Below are positions 17,641 through 26,904 of a stretch of DNA of 56,113 nucleotides, one piece after another; positions within the stretch are counted from its first letter, which is position 1, and each line of letters opens with the position of its first letter. Origin of the DNA: Chromatiales bacterium. Lineage in GTDB: Bacteria > Pseudomonadota > Gammaproteobacteria > UBA6429 > Thiohalophilaceae. A program made the position numbers and the translations under genes. Location: contig JALTJZ010000044.1 in NCBI GenBank assembly GCA_027076325.1, positions 1,319 through 57,431 of the forward strand, given 5' to 3'. The notes beneath the pieces were generated by a model. That model saw nothing but the letters and a program-made list of their open reading frames with translations. It did no database searches and was not told the origin of the DNA.

Positions 17641-18459
17641 CTATACAAATAACGCTAATAATTCACCAGCAGAACCACGCTTATTACCATTGCAGCTTAT
17701 GTAGCGTTGTACTTTAAATTTAGTAATTGTTTGTGCCTGGGTATAGGTTTTTAGTGTAAACGGTGTATTGTGATTGGATATAAGTACCGGAATACCCTGA
17801 ACAGCTTTTTGTGATGCAATGCTTGCAAGCTGCTGGTGTTGTTCTAAATTAAAGCCACCGGCACTGTACTGGGTAAAATTTGCGGAAGCGGAAACAGGTG
17901 CATAAGGCGGGTCACAATAAATAACATCCCCTTTTTTTGCCTGCTGCATAATGTGAACAAAATCCTGATGAACAAACGTGGCTGTTTGCGCTTTGTTGGC
18001 AAAGGTGAGCATTTCGTTAGCCGGGAAATAAGGCCGCTTATACCTGCCAAAGGGAACATTGTAGCCCCCCTTTAAATTATAGCGGCACAGACCATTGTAA
18101 CCATGGCGGTTTAAATATAAAAACAGTGCTGCTTTTTTCTTTATTGAACGGGTGGTATTAAATTGTTGCCGAAATGCATAATATGCCGCTTCGGTATTAT
18201 TTTTTTCACTAAAATACGGTTGGCAATAGCTTATAAAATCAGCCCCATTTTTTTTTAGCAGATTATATAAATTAATGAGGTCAATATTATTATCGGCTAG
18301 CAAATATTCATCATAGTGGGTATTTAAAAATACAGCCGTCGAGCCTGCGAAAGGTTCAATAAGTCGTTTACCCTCTGGCAACAACTTTTGTATTTTATCC
18401 ATTACACGATATTTATTCCCGGCCCATTTCAGGAAGGGTTTGTTTTTAAGTAAGGTCAC
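17641..18459 (-). CDS. dam: DNA adenine methyltransferase (Dam, D12 class)
   Basis: The enzyme methylates adenine N6, most likely in GATC, using S-adenosylmethionine. The 272-residue protein has the alpha-group order: motif X and I near the N-terminus (KPFLKWAGNKYRV, IEPFAGSTAVF), motif IV DPPYAPVSA (about residue 181), and the Dam-typical RHGYNGLCRYN segment for target contact. The start is GTG and lies inside the last codons of argA (14-nt overlap), so translation is likely coupled to argA. In enterics dam sits near damX/aroB; here it follows argA. Genomic role (mismatch repair, replication timing) is from family knowledge. Confidence 0.92.
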   Translation of the reverse strand: MTLLKNKPFLKWAGNKYRVMDKIQKLLPEGKRLIEPFAGSTAVFLNTHYDEYLLADNNIDLINLYNLLKKNGADFISYCQPYFSEKNNTEAAYYAFRQQFNTTRSIKKKAALFLYLNRHGYNGLCRYNLKGGYNVPFGRYKRPYFPANEMLTFANKAQTATFVHQDFVHIMQQAKKGDVIYCDPPYAPVSASANFTQYSAGGFNLEQHQQLASIASQKAVQGIPVLISNHNTPFTLKTYTQAQTITKFKVQRYISCNGNKRGSAGELLALFV

Positions 18460-19780
18460 TTTTAATAAACATTTTTGAGTTGCGTTGGTAATTGTAAAGC
18501 AAGCGACGTTTTACCGGCAGTTGTTTTATATCTTTTTGCTTAAAGCCACGTTCTTTAAACCACTGAGCTGTTCGGGTGGTCAGAACAAACAAATTATTTA
18601 ACCCTAATTGTTTGGCATGCTGCTGGATTGCGTTAAACAATGCTTCACCACGACCATTATTCTGGTAATTTTTGTGTACGGCAAAACAGGACAGTTCCCC
18701 TGTTTTTTCTTTTATAAATGGAAACAGAGCGGCACAGCCTATCACCATACCATCACGTTCAATAACCGTAAAAGATGAAATATCTGTTTCCAGGTTTTCT
18801 CGGGAACGTTTTACCAGTATACCGTCTTGTTCCAGAGGCTGGATCAGCTCAATCAGGCTGGCAATATCATTAATGGTTGCCTGGCGCATTATTTCAAAAT
18901 TATTGGCAGAAATAAGCGAACCGCAACCATCACGGGTAAAGAGTTCGGTTAACAGGCCACCATCAATATGCCGGTCAATCAGGTGGCAGCGAGGCACATT
19001 ATTGTTAACAGCTTTAATTGCATTATCAATACAGCGAATGGTACTGTCCGACATCTTTGTTTTTTTGTTTATAAGCTGTCGTGCATCATTTGCAGTGAGT
19101 TCTCTGATTAACTGGTTTCTTGGATTCGTTATTCCTTTATCATTAATCAGGTAGATAAGTTTATCGGCCTGAAGCTGGCTTGCCAGTTCGGCAGCAAGAT
19201 CTTTTGCATTTAAATTAAAAACTTCGCCGGTTGGTGAGTAACCCAGGGGGGGAATAAGCACCAGATTATTTTGTTCCAGTGTTGCTTTAATTGTTTGTGT
19301 TGCAATTTTTCTGACTTCACCCGTGTGTAAATAATCCACGCCATCCAGTATGCCAATCGGTTTTGCCGTTACAAAATTACCCGAGCTGATATGAACGGTT
19401 TTACCTGCAGTGAGAGAGTTTGCCAGCCCCATTGATAACAGGGCTTCTATTTCGACACGTACACGGCTTGTGGCATCAATAACACAATCCAGAGCAAGGT
19501 CATTGGTAATACGTAAACCGTTTACTACCTTTAGTTCACCGCCCAGCTTTTTTAAGCGTGCTTCGGTTTGTGGGCGTGCACCATGTACTAATATTAATTT
19601 AACGCCAAGACTATGAAGCAACATAATATCATGTACGAGTAGAGTAAATTGTGTGTCAGCTAGCAGTTCTCCACCAAAAGCAATAACAAAGGTCTTGTTT
19701 CGAAAGGCATTAATATACGGTGTTGACTGGCGGAACCAGTCAACGAAAGAGTCTTGTTTATTTAGTATTTTTTGTGCCAC
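18446..19780 (-). CDS. argA: Amino-acid N-acetyltransferase (N-acetylglutamate synthase)
   Basis: ArgA acetylates glutamate from acetyl-CoA, the first step of arginine synthesis. The 444-residue protein is of classical bacterial length: an amino-acid-kinase-like domain (about 25-285, start of the fold at NKTFVIAFGGELL, arginine-sensing in the family) and a C-terminal GNAT domain (about 295-435) with the acetyl-CoA loop motif FAVHKNYQNNGRGEALF. argD and argF lie 11 kb away on the same strand and not in an operon with it. The gene overlaps dam by 14 nt at its 3' end. Confidence 0.95.
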   Translation of the reverse strand: MAQKILNKQDSFVDWFRQSTPYINAFRNKTFVIAFGGELLADTQFTLLVHDIMLLHSLGVKLILVHGARPQTEARLKKLGGELKVVNGLRITNDLALDCVIDATSRVRVEIEALLSMGLANSLTAGKTVHISSGNFVTAKPIGILDGVDYLHTGEVRKIATQTIKATLEQNNLVLIPPLGYSPTGEVFNLNAKDLAAELASQLQADKLIYLINDKGITNPRNQLIRELTANDARQLINKKTKMSDSTIRCIDNAIKAVNNNVPRCHLIDRHIDGGLLTELFTRDGCGSLISANNFEIMRQATINDIASLIELIQPLEQDGILVKRSRENLETDISSFTVIERDGMVIGCAALFPFIKEKTGELSCFAVHKNYQNNGRGEALFNAIQQHAKQLGLNNLFVLTTRTAQWFKERGFKQKDIKQLPVKRRLLYNYQRNSKMFIKSDLT

Positions 19781-19864
19781 AGTTTATCAACAGCTATTCA
19801 CAGGGTTTGCTGTACAGGCACAATAATCTTGCAGTTAATGTGCCGGTGTTATTTTAAATTCGGC

Positions 19865-20527
19865 TTACCAGGATGATTTTTTGTTAAAGCGAATTTTTGG
19901 AATGAGCAGGCCAAGTAGCATTCCACCTAACAATACGGCGGCACCGGCAATAAACCATTCACGGTTATCCTGATCTTTCAATACCTGATTTTCCTGGTGT
20001 AGCATTTGTAAATCTTTTTCCAGCTTTACATTTTCCTGTTGAAGATTACGGTTTTCTTTATCAAGTAGTATTGGCTTTGCTGCAACCTTAGATAAACGCG
20101 CAAGCTCAGATTCGAGTGAGCTTGACTTTTCAGACAAAGACTTTCGTGCCTGGGATAATTCTTTTCTTTCTTTACGTAATGCGGCACGCTCGGTTTTTAA
20201 GCTGGCAACTTCGGCCTTGTATTTTTCAAGTAATACGACGGCTTTGTCCAGTTTCTGTTGTGCAATAGGTTCTGGAATTAAGTACTGGCTGCGAACCCAG
20301 CCTTCGGTTCCGTCTTCGGTACGTACTCGGGTATAACCGGCTTCTGATTGTTCCAGCACTTCCAGTTTTGTGCCACTTTCGAGGGCACGAATAATTTGAA
20401 ACTCGGTGCCTTGCCCGGTGCGCAGGGTGATACGTAATTTGTCACTCACATATTGAGTGTCTGCAAAGGCTCGAGATAAATTCAGGGAGGAACTAGCTAA
20501 AATAAAAAGTAATAATAAGTGCTTCAT
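19865..20527 (-). CDS. SH3-domain, coiled-coil, membrane-anchored protein (YgiM/TIGR04211-like)
   Basis: The 220-residue protein has a signal peptide (about 1-22, ending RAFADT) and a bacterial SH3b domain (about 25-88) with the typical RTGQGTEFQIIRALESGTKL and EGWVRSQYL motifs. A long heptad-rich coiled coil follows (about 90-182), then a C-terminal membrane helix (about 188-208) with a short basic tail (IRFNKKSSW). This is the layout of E. coli YgiM and the TIGR04211 family, of unknown exact role and thought to act in the envelope. The SH3b domain would lie in the periplasm, where it may bind peptidoglycan. It is transcribed alone. Confidence 0.88.
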   Translation of the reverse strand: MKHLLLLFILASSSLNLSRAFADTQYVSDKLRITLRTGQGTEFQIIRALESGTKLEVLEQSEAGYTRVRTEDGTEGWVRSQYLIPEPIAQQKLDKAVVLLEKYKAEVASLKTERAALRKERKELSQARKSLSEKSSSLESELARLSKVAAKPILLDKENRNLQQENVKLEKDLQMLHQENQVLKDQDNREWFIAGAAVLLGGMLLGLLIPKIRFNKKSSW

Positions 20528-20689
20528 GTGAGCGATTCCAAAAATGTCGTATTGTGATTAATATTATAGTCATAAGATCGACAAAGCAAGTAAAGCGATC
20601 ACAAAATGTGTATTTACCTCAATGGTTTAGCAGGTAGATGGAACGTTAATTCTGGCTGCGACAAAGCAGAGTTCGGCGAGGATTTAAAT

Positions 20690-21733
20690 TTATTCCTGAA
20701 ACGCAACCATGTGGTCTGCGGCAAGGCGTAAATTAACCTTTTCGCCAATATTAAAATTATGGTGACTAGGAAATAAGGAAAGAAGTTCGGTGCCCGAATG
20801 GAGTTTTACCGTATATAAAATCTCCGCACCTTTAAATGCTTTATGGCTGATCTCGGCCTGGATGTCACCTGCTGAATCAAGCACAATATCGTCTGGCCTG
20901 AGGAGTAGTTTCACTTTGCTGCCGGTTGCAAAATCGTATGCACGGTCACCACTGACCGTGCCAATTTCTGTCTCAACCGAGTCGGGGGTTTTGAGTACGC
21001 CACTCAAAAATACGCCCTGGCCAATAAAATCGGCGATAAACAGGCTATTTGGTGAGTGGTATAAATTATAAGCGGTATCCCATTGCAATAATTGGCCGTT
21101 GTTCATTACACCAATGTGGTCGCTGATAGCAAAGGCTTCATGTTGATCATGGGTAACGAGTATGCCGGTCATGTTTTTAGACTTTAATATTTGCCGCACG
21201 TCCTGATTAAGCCGTTCCCGCATTTCAATGTCGAGATTCGAAAAAGGTTCATCCAGTAAAATCAGCTCGGGATTAGGTGCTAATGCACGCGCAAGCGCAA
21301 CCCGTTGTTGCTGGCCACCGGATAATTCATGGATATAGCGTTGTCCTAAACCAGCCATATCAACAACTTCCAGCATTTCATCAATAATGGATTGCCGCTC
21401 AGGCTTGCTTTTATGGTTTAAGCCAAAGCCAATATTGTCGGCCACACTCAGGTGTGGAAACAGCGCATAATCCTGAAATACCATGCCAATACGGCGCTTT
21501 TCTGGTGCACGGGTAAATCCGGGGCGAGACGAGACAAAATTACGAATAATAATTTCACCTTTACTAACAGGCTCAAAGCCGGCAATGGCTCGTAAAGCGG
21601 TTGTTTTGCCGCAACCACTGGGACCAAGTAAACAAGCGAGATCACCTTCATTTACATGAAAACTAAGGTTATCCACAATGGTTTGGGCTTGATGCCGACA
21701 TTCGATATTTCGTAGTTCTAGTACTGCGCTCAT
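20690..21733 (-). CDS. FbpC/PotA-type ABC transporter ATP-binding protein, stand-alone
   Basis: The 347-residue ATPase has Walker A GPSGCGKTT, Q-loop MVFQDYALFPHLSV, signature LSGGQQQR, Walker B LILLDEPFSNLD and switch His (LVTHDQHEAF), followed by a C-terminal TOBE-like regulatory region (about 235-347) with LLLRPDDIVL. These features place it in the CysA/PotA/FbpC group (ferric iron, polyamine, sulfate, sugar importers), closest by eye to FbpC. The permease and binding protein that it would energise are not adjacent, so the substrate cannot be assigned. Codon use and length are normal. Confidence 0.87.
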   Translation of the reverse strand: MSAVLELRNIECRHQAQTIVDNLSFHVNEGDLACLLGPSGCGKTTALRAIAGFEPVSKGEIIIRNFVSSRPGFTRAPEKRRIGMVFQDYALFPHLSVADNIGFGLNHKSKPERQSIIDEMLEVVDMAGLGQRYIHELSGGQQQRVALARALAPNPELILLDEPFSNLDIEMRERLNQDVRQILKSKNMTGILVTHDQHEAFAISDHIGVMNNGQLLQWDTAYNLYHSPNSLFIADFIGQGVFLSGVLKTPDSVETEIGTVSGDRAYDFATGSKVKLLLRPDDIVLDSAGDIQAEISHKAFKGAEILYTVKLHSGTELLSLFPSHHNFNIGEKVNLRLAADHMVAFQE

Positions 21734-22239
21734 AAGAGCCTATATTAGCAATTTTTGGGCAACTCTTAAATGTGATTTTTGTGCTGCTTGCCGTCTGGCT
21801 GACGGTGAATGCGGATTCTGTAATAAATTTAATTAAAGAAATACGATAGAATTGACGATATATTTTCTGATGAATACGATTTTTTTATGAAAAATCAATT
21901 TTTTAGCACTGTATTTAGAGAGAATGTACGCTATTTTTGAGGCGAGTATAAACCGAACAAAAATTATCGTTATTTAAGTGTACTTTAAGCATCCTCTCTG
22001 TCAAATATCTGCTTTGGGGTATCAATGGCTTTGTATGTTGTAGGGATGACGACCACAGATACAAGTTTTCAGAAAATGTATGTCGCAATTATGAGCAGTC
22101 AGGCTTCCTGATAATGGATACAGACAATCAGGTTATTGAGAATTGAATTTGTTGTTGTGATAGAAAAGATGTTTAGCATCTTTATCTCTACCGAGCATAT
22201 AGAATTAAAAACTAAAGTAGGTTGTTGGGAGAGCACAAT
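21734..22239. other. AT-rich intergenic region upstream of the signalling cluster
   Basis: About 500 bp separate the divergent ABC ATPase and hybrid kinase genes. I find no convincing short gene. A small hairpin (AAAGATG-ttta-gCATCTTT, about 22166-22184) lies 55 bp before the kinase start, and the sequence is rich in A/T tracts. No c-di-GMP riboswitch core was found. Confidence 0.5.
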
Positions 22240-25002
22240 ATGCCTTATTCTTTACCGTTACAAACCCAGAACAAGGTGCAGCGTCAAGAGCATGTAATTT
22301 ATTTTGTCGAAAATAAACTTGCGCAGGACACAGAATGGGTAACAAAACTGGAAAGAGCAGGTTTTGTGGTAACACAATTTCTGGACGTGGATAGCCTTAG
22401 CCTGGCGCTTTATAAGCAGCGGCCGTCTGTTGTTATTATGAATGTTACCTTTAAAGGCAGATATTTTGACGAAATGGACGCCATAACCCAACTGCAAAAA
22501 AAATATGATGATTTTCCACCATTAATATTAATATCCTCCAGCAATGATATGAATGCCCGTTTGGCGGCCTCTGAGGTTAATACCTATCGATATTTTTGTG
22601 AACCAGTTAATATCAATCAACTTATACACACTCTGGACGGTTTAATCGAGTGGGTTGTAACAAAAGATTTCCGTGTGCTATGTGTGGATGATGATGAGTA
22701 TTTACTGGATTATTATAAAACTATTTTTAGTGATGCAGGCATTAAAGTTAAAACATTATCCAGCCCCATGGAAACGCTGGCAGTACTGAATGAATTTAAA
22801 CCAGATGTGATACTGCTTGATGTGTATATGCCTGAATGTTCTGGTTTAGATGTTGCACAAGTTATTCGTCAGGATGATCGATGGGCAATGACGGCGATTG
22901 TCTTTTTATCCGCTGAGTCAGAAGATAATATTAAGCAAGAAGGAGTGAACCTTTGCACAGAATATTTTATGGTTAAACCGGTAAAGTCTGACCATTTAAT
23001 TACAACAGTAATGGTAAAGGCAAAAAGGGCACGCTGGAGTCAACGAATTACGGATGAATTACGAAAAGCCTTAAATGAAACAAAATTCCAGATAGCTACA
23101 TCGAACCAACATAATCTTGTTAGTGAAGCAGACATTGCCGGGAAAATAATTCGTGTTAACGACAAATTTTGTGAAGTCAGTGGTTATAAAAAAAATGAGC
23201 TTCTGGGGCAGAATCATCGGTTATTAAAATCCACACACCATCCTGATTCATTTTATAATAATATGTGGGCAACTATTTCAGAAGGAAATGTCTGGCATGG
23301 CACCATTTGTAACTTAAATAAGAACGGAGATGAGTATTGGGTTGAGTCAACCATTGTCCCCTTTCTGGATGACAATGGAAAACCTTACAAATATGTATCT
23401 GCACGAACTGAAGTTACGGATGTTATTAAAAATGAAGAACGTCTGGCACTAAGCCAGAAATTTTCTAATATTGGTACATGGGACTGGAACATAATAACAG
23501 GCAGCTTGTTCTGGTCTGATCGTATCTGGTCTTTATTCGGCTATAAAAAAGAAATAACAGAAACCACTTACGAGAATTTTATGGCTGCAATTCATCCTGA
23601 TGACAGGGTGTTGGTAAGTGATGCCGTTACGCGCTGTATTGAAAAGGGTGATGAATATAACATTGAACACCGTGTTGTTTGGCCTGATGGCAGCATTCAT
23701 TGGTTACATGAAAGTGGTGATGTGGTTTATGGCCGAGATGGTAAACCCAGTCATATGCTGGGTGTTGTTCAGGATATTACTAAAAGAAAAGAAGCAGAGC
23801 AGGCCTTGATTGTTGCGCGAGAAGAGTCTGAAACTGCAAATCGCGCCAAGTCAAAATTTCTTTCAAGTATGAGCCATGAATTAAGAACACCAATGAATGC
23901 AATTATGGGTTTTGGGCAACTTTTAAAAATAGAGTCAGCATTGACAAGATCACAGCAGGAAAATGTAGATGAGATTATTAAAGCAGGGGGGCATCTTCTT
24001 GAACTTATTAATGAAGTACTGGATCTGGCACGAATAGAATCAGGGCGTATTAATTTTTCAATTGAAACAGTGGCAGTGGGTGAAGTTATTTCTGAAGCTC
24101 TAAAAATAATTATGCCATTGGCTAAAAAGCGTGGGATTGATTTTAAATTGAAACAGGAAGGGGAAGTAATCCTGTTTGAACAGTTGTTTGTGCAACACTA
24201 TGGTGTTCGTGCCGATCGTACACGCTTAAGGCAGATATTGCTTAATTTGTTAAGTAATGCAGTGAAGTATAATAATGAAAATGGAATAATCACGGTTGCC
24301 TGTGAGTTGGCAGAAAAAAACATGTTACGCATTAGTGTAACAGACACCGGTATTGGTATTGCGCCAGATAAACAGAAACAATTATTCAAGGCATTCAATC
24401 GTCTGGGAGCAGAACAAACTGAGATCGAGGGAACTGGAATTGGCTTGGTAATTACCAAGAATATTGTAGAATTAATGGGGGGTAACATTGGTGTTGAAAG
24501 TCAACTGGGGAGTGGTTGCACCTTCTGGATTGAATTACCAAGTGAAGATTTATTATCAACACAAATAAGTAGTAAAGATGATAAGTCTGCATTAACGACA
24601 CAAAAATCAGATTGTAAATTGGTGCGTGAGCGTACAATTTTGTATATTGAAGATAATCCAGCTAATTTACGACTGGTAACACAGCTACTGAGTCGGCTGG
24701 AAAACCTTCATATGTGGACAGCCCATGAACCCATGCTAGGTCTTGAGCTTGCAGTAGAATACAAACCGGATCTTATACTGTTGGATATTAACTTGCCCGG
24801 CATAGATGGTTTTGATGTTTTTCAGCAACTACGCCAGCATGAAGCAACATGCCATATCCCGGTTATTGCTATTAGTGCTAATGCGATGGAAAAGGATATT
24901 GAAAAAGGATTGCGGGCTGGTTTTGATGATTATATAACGAAACCCATTGACGTTATAACTTTATTGAATGCAGTAGAGAGTAAGTTATTACTTTATTCAT
25001 AG
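22240..25002 (+). CDS. Hybrid sensor histidine kinase (REC*-REC-PAS-PAS-HisKA-HATPase-REC)
   Basis: The 920-residue protein has no membrane helix and so senses in the cytoplasm. In order: a degenerate receiver (about 10-130, with Asn in VVIMN where Asp is expected and Glu for the conserved Lys), an intact receiver (about 143-262, VILLDVYMP), two PAS/PAC domains (about 285-395 and 400-515), HisKA with the phospho-His in FLSSMSHELRTPMNA, HATPase (N box NLLSNAVKYN; G boxes DTGIGIAP and GTGIGLVI), and a C-terminal intact receiver (about 800-918, LILLDINLPG). ATG 22240 is chosen for the GGAGAG site 9 nt upstream. It is followed on the same strand by another kinase and an HD-GYP regulator, so it probably belongs to one phosphorelay that ends in c-di-GMP turnover. 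Confidence 0.93.
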   Translation: MPYSLPLQTQNKVQRQEHVIYFVENKLAQDTEWVTKLERAGFVVTQFLDVDSLSLALYKQRPSVVIMNVTFKGRYFDEMDAITQLQKKYDDFPPLILISSSNDMNARLAASEVNTYRYFCEPVNINQLIHTLDGLIEWVVTKDFRVLCVDDDEYLLDYYKTIFSDAGIKVKTLSSPMETLAVLNEFKPDVILLDVYMPECSGLDVAQVIRQDDRWAMTAIVFLSAESEDNIKQEGVNLCTEYFMVKPVKSDHLITTVMVKAKRARWSQRITDELRKALNETKFQIATSNQHNLVSEADIAGKIIRVNDKFCEVSGYKKNELLGQNHRLLKSTHHPDSFYNNMWATISEGNVWHGTICNLNKNGDEYWVESTIVPFLDDNGKPYKYVSARTEVTDVIKNEERLALSQKFSNIGTWDWNIITGSLFWSDRIWSLFGYKKEITETTYENFMAAIHPDDRVLVSDAVTRCIEKGDEYNIEHRVVWPDGSIHWLHESGDVVYGRDGKPSHMLGVVQDITKRKEAEQALIVAREESETANRAKSKFLSSMSHELRTPMNAIMGFGQLLKIESALTRSQQENVDEIIKAGGHLLELINEVLDLARIESGRINFSIETVAVGEVISEALKIIMPLAKKRGIDFKLKQEGEVILFEQLFVQHYGVRADRTRLRQILLNLLSNAVKYNNENGIITVACELAEKNMLRISVTDTGIGIAPDKQKQLFKAFNRLGAEQTEIEGTGIGLVITKNIVELMGGNIGVESQLGSGCTFWIELPSEDLLSTQISSKDDKSALTTQKSDCKLVRERTILYIEDNPANLRLVTQLLSRLENLHMWTAHEPMLGLELAVEYKPDLILLDINLPGIDGFDVFQQLRQHEATCHIPVIAISANAMEKDIEKGLRAGFDDYITKPIDVITLLNAVESKLLLYS

Positions 25003-25155
25003 AAGCGAACATGGGCTTATAATTTTTTATTAGTGAGTGCCTTAGGTAATAATGAAGCAGTTGATTGAAATAATGGAGTACGGCTGGTGCTAAGCCACAG
25101 CAGATACAAGCAGCATATTTCAGGAAGGTTCTGTGTTAGCAGATAAGGTTGTTAC

Positions 25156-26904
25156 ATGAAATCAATGAAATTAAATACAATTATATTGCTAATGACAGTG
25201 ATGTTATTAGCAACAGTTTCTGTTGGAGGTTACTACTTTTATTATATATGGAACAACGCGGTTGATAACCGTATCCGTGAGCATTCTCAAGTCGCAATCG
25301 AATTGCTACACAGTGAGGTTAATACTTATCTGGGTAATAAAAGAAAGCCCGTAAAGACATTGGCAAACATGCCGGCAATTAAGGATGTGCTAGTTAATAA
25401 TACTGAGAGTAATCTACAACAGGCTAACCAGGTGCTGGATATATTTTGTACTACATTGGAATCTCTTACCTGTTACTTAATGGACGCTAAGGGTACAACT
25501 ATTGCCTCAAGTAATCGTGACTCAAAATATAGTTTTGTCGGTAAAAATTATTCTTTTCGACCTTACTTTAAAAATGCTATTCTGGGAAAACCTTCAATTT
25601 ATCTTGCCCGGGGTGTCACTTCAAAAAAACGTGGCGCCTACTTCAGCCATCCGGTTGCTTTGAATAACAAGCCTGCCGGTGTTGTTGTTATAAAAGTATC
25701 TGTGTCTGAGCTGGAAAAGAGGCTTGTCAAAACCAGAGATATTATAGCGTTAACCGGGCCAGGCGGAATAGTATTTGCTGCCAGTCAAAAAGACTGGTTG
25801 TTTAAGAGTATGTGGACCTTAACATCAGAAAAATACGAACAGTTGGCTAAAACTCGACAGTTTGGTGATGTATTGCCGAGCTCAGTTGGGTTGACCCAGC
25901 ATAAAGATGGACAGGTAACGGATAGCAATAATAATCATTATATAATGAGCCAAAAGGAATTGAGTGATATTCCGGGTTGGTGGATAAGCCATTTTCATAA
26001 CAGCCGACTCACAGCCGATCATCAGGATGATGTATTTAACCAGATGATTGGTTATACGGCTGTTTTTCTGTTTATGTTAATTACTGCTATTACCTTGTTG
26101 CTAAACAGGTTTGCCAGAAATGAGATTAAAACACGCAAGCAGATTGAACAGGATCTGATTAAGGCAACCAAAGACGCACTACATGCCAATAAGGTAAAGT
26201 CTGATTTTCTTTCCAACATGAGTCATGAGTTACGTACTCCCATGAATGCTATTCTCGGTTTCGGGCAATTGTTAATCTTAGAAGCAACAGAATTAAGTAA
26301 ATCTCAGAAAAATCATGTGAATGAGATTCTGGATGCAGGTTATCATTTATTAAATCTTATTAATGAAGTCCTGGATTTAGCTAAAATCGAATCAGGAAAA
26401 CTTGAAATTTTTATGTGGGAAGTGGGTGTTGACGAAATAATGCGACAGAGCCTGGCGCTAATAAAACCTCAGCTAATAGCACGTCAGATAAAACTGACAG
26501 ATAATATTTGCGGTAAAGGGTATATCGTACATGCCGATGCTATCCGATTTAAACAGGTATTAATAAACTTACTTTCTAATGCTGTAAAATATAATTGCGA
26601 GAATGGATGTATTACAGTAGATAGCGAAGTTATTGATAAACAACGCTTGCGCATTAGTATTAAGGATACAGGAAAAGGTTTAACGAAGCAGGACATATCA
26701 AAACTGTTTATGTCCTTTGAACGGCTGGATAAGGAGAATACAGTTGAAGGCGCAGGTATTGGGCTTGTTATCACCAAAAATTTGGTAGAGCTAATGGGGG
26801 GAACTATAGGCGTAGAAAGTACGCCAGGCAAAGGTAGTACGTTTTGGGTTGAGTTTGCATTAGTAGAATCAGAACAGAAAGCAGTGGGGAAAGAACATGG
26901 ATAA
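25156..26904 (+). CDS. Membrane sensor histidine kinase with DctB-like dCache domain
   Basis: The 582-residue kinase has an N-terminal membrane helix (about 8-30), a periplasmic dCache sensor (about 32-290), a second membrane helix (about 297-318), HisKA (FLSNMSHELRTPMNA) and HATPase (NLLSNAVKYN, GAGIGLVI). The sensor contains the run SFVGKNYSFRPYFKNAILGK followed by ARGVTSKKRGAYFSHPV, a pattern typical of DctB-type receptors for C4-dicarboxylates. The ligand is thus probably a small carboxylate, though specificity is not proven. It has no receiver of its own. Its stop codon overlaps the start of the HD-GYP regulator by 8 nt, so that protein is its likely partner. Confidence 0.93.
   Translation: MKSMKLNTIILLMTVMLLATVSVGGYYFYYIWNNAVDNRIREHSQVAIELLHSEVNTYLGNKRKPVKTLANMPAIKDVLVNNTESNLQQANQVLDIFCTTLESLTCYLMDAKGTTIASSNRDSKYSFVGKNYSFRPYFKNAILGKPSIYLARGVTSKKRGAYFSHPVALNNKPAGVVVIKVSVSELEKRLVKTRDIIALTGPGGIVFAASQKDWLFKSMWTLTSEKYEQLAKTRQFGDVLPSSVGLTQHKDGQVTDSNNNHYIMSQKELSDIPGWWISHFHNSRLTADHQDDVFNQMIGYTAVFLFMLITAITLLLNRFARNEIKTRKQIEQDLIKATKDALHANKVKSDFLSNMSHELRTPMNAILGFGQLLILEATELSKSQKNHVNEILDAGYHLLNLINEVLDLAKIESGKLEIFMWEVGVDEIMRQSLALIKPQLIARQIKLTDNICGKGYIVHADAIRFKQVLINLLSNAVKYNCENGCITVDSEVIDKQRLRISIKDTGKGLTKQDISKLFMSFERLDKENTVEGAGIGLVITKNLVELMGGTIGVESTPGKGSTFWVEFALVESEQKAVGKEHG

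Noticed and set aside
21734-22239. c-di-GMP riboswitch before the c-di-GMP signalling cluster
   Set aside because: No GEMM core such as CGCAAAGCC was found; only a 7-bp hairpin is present.
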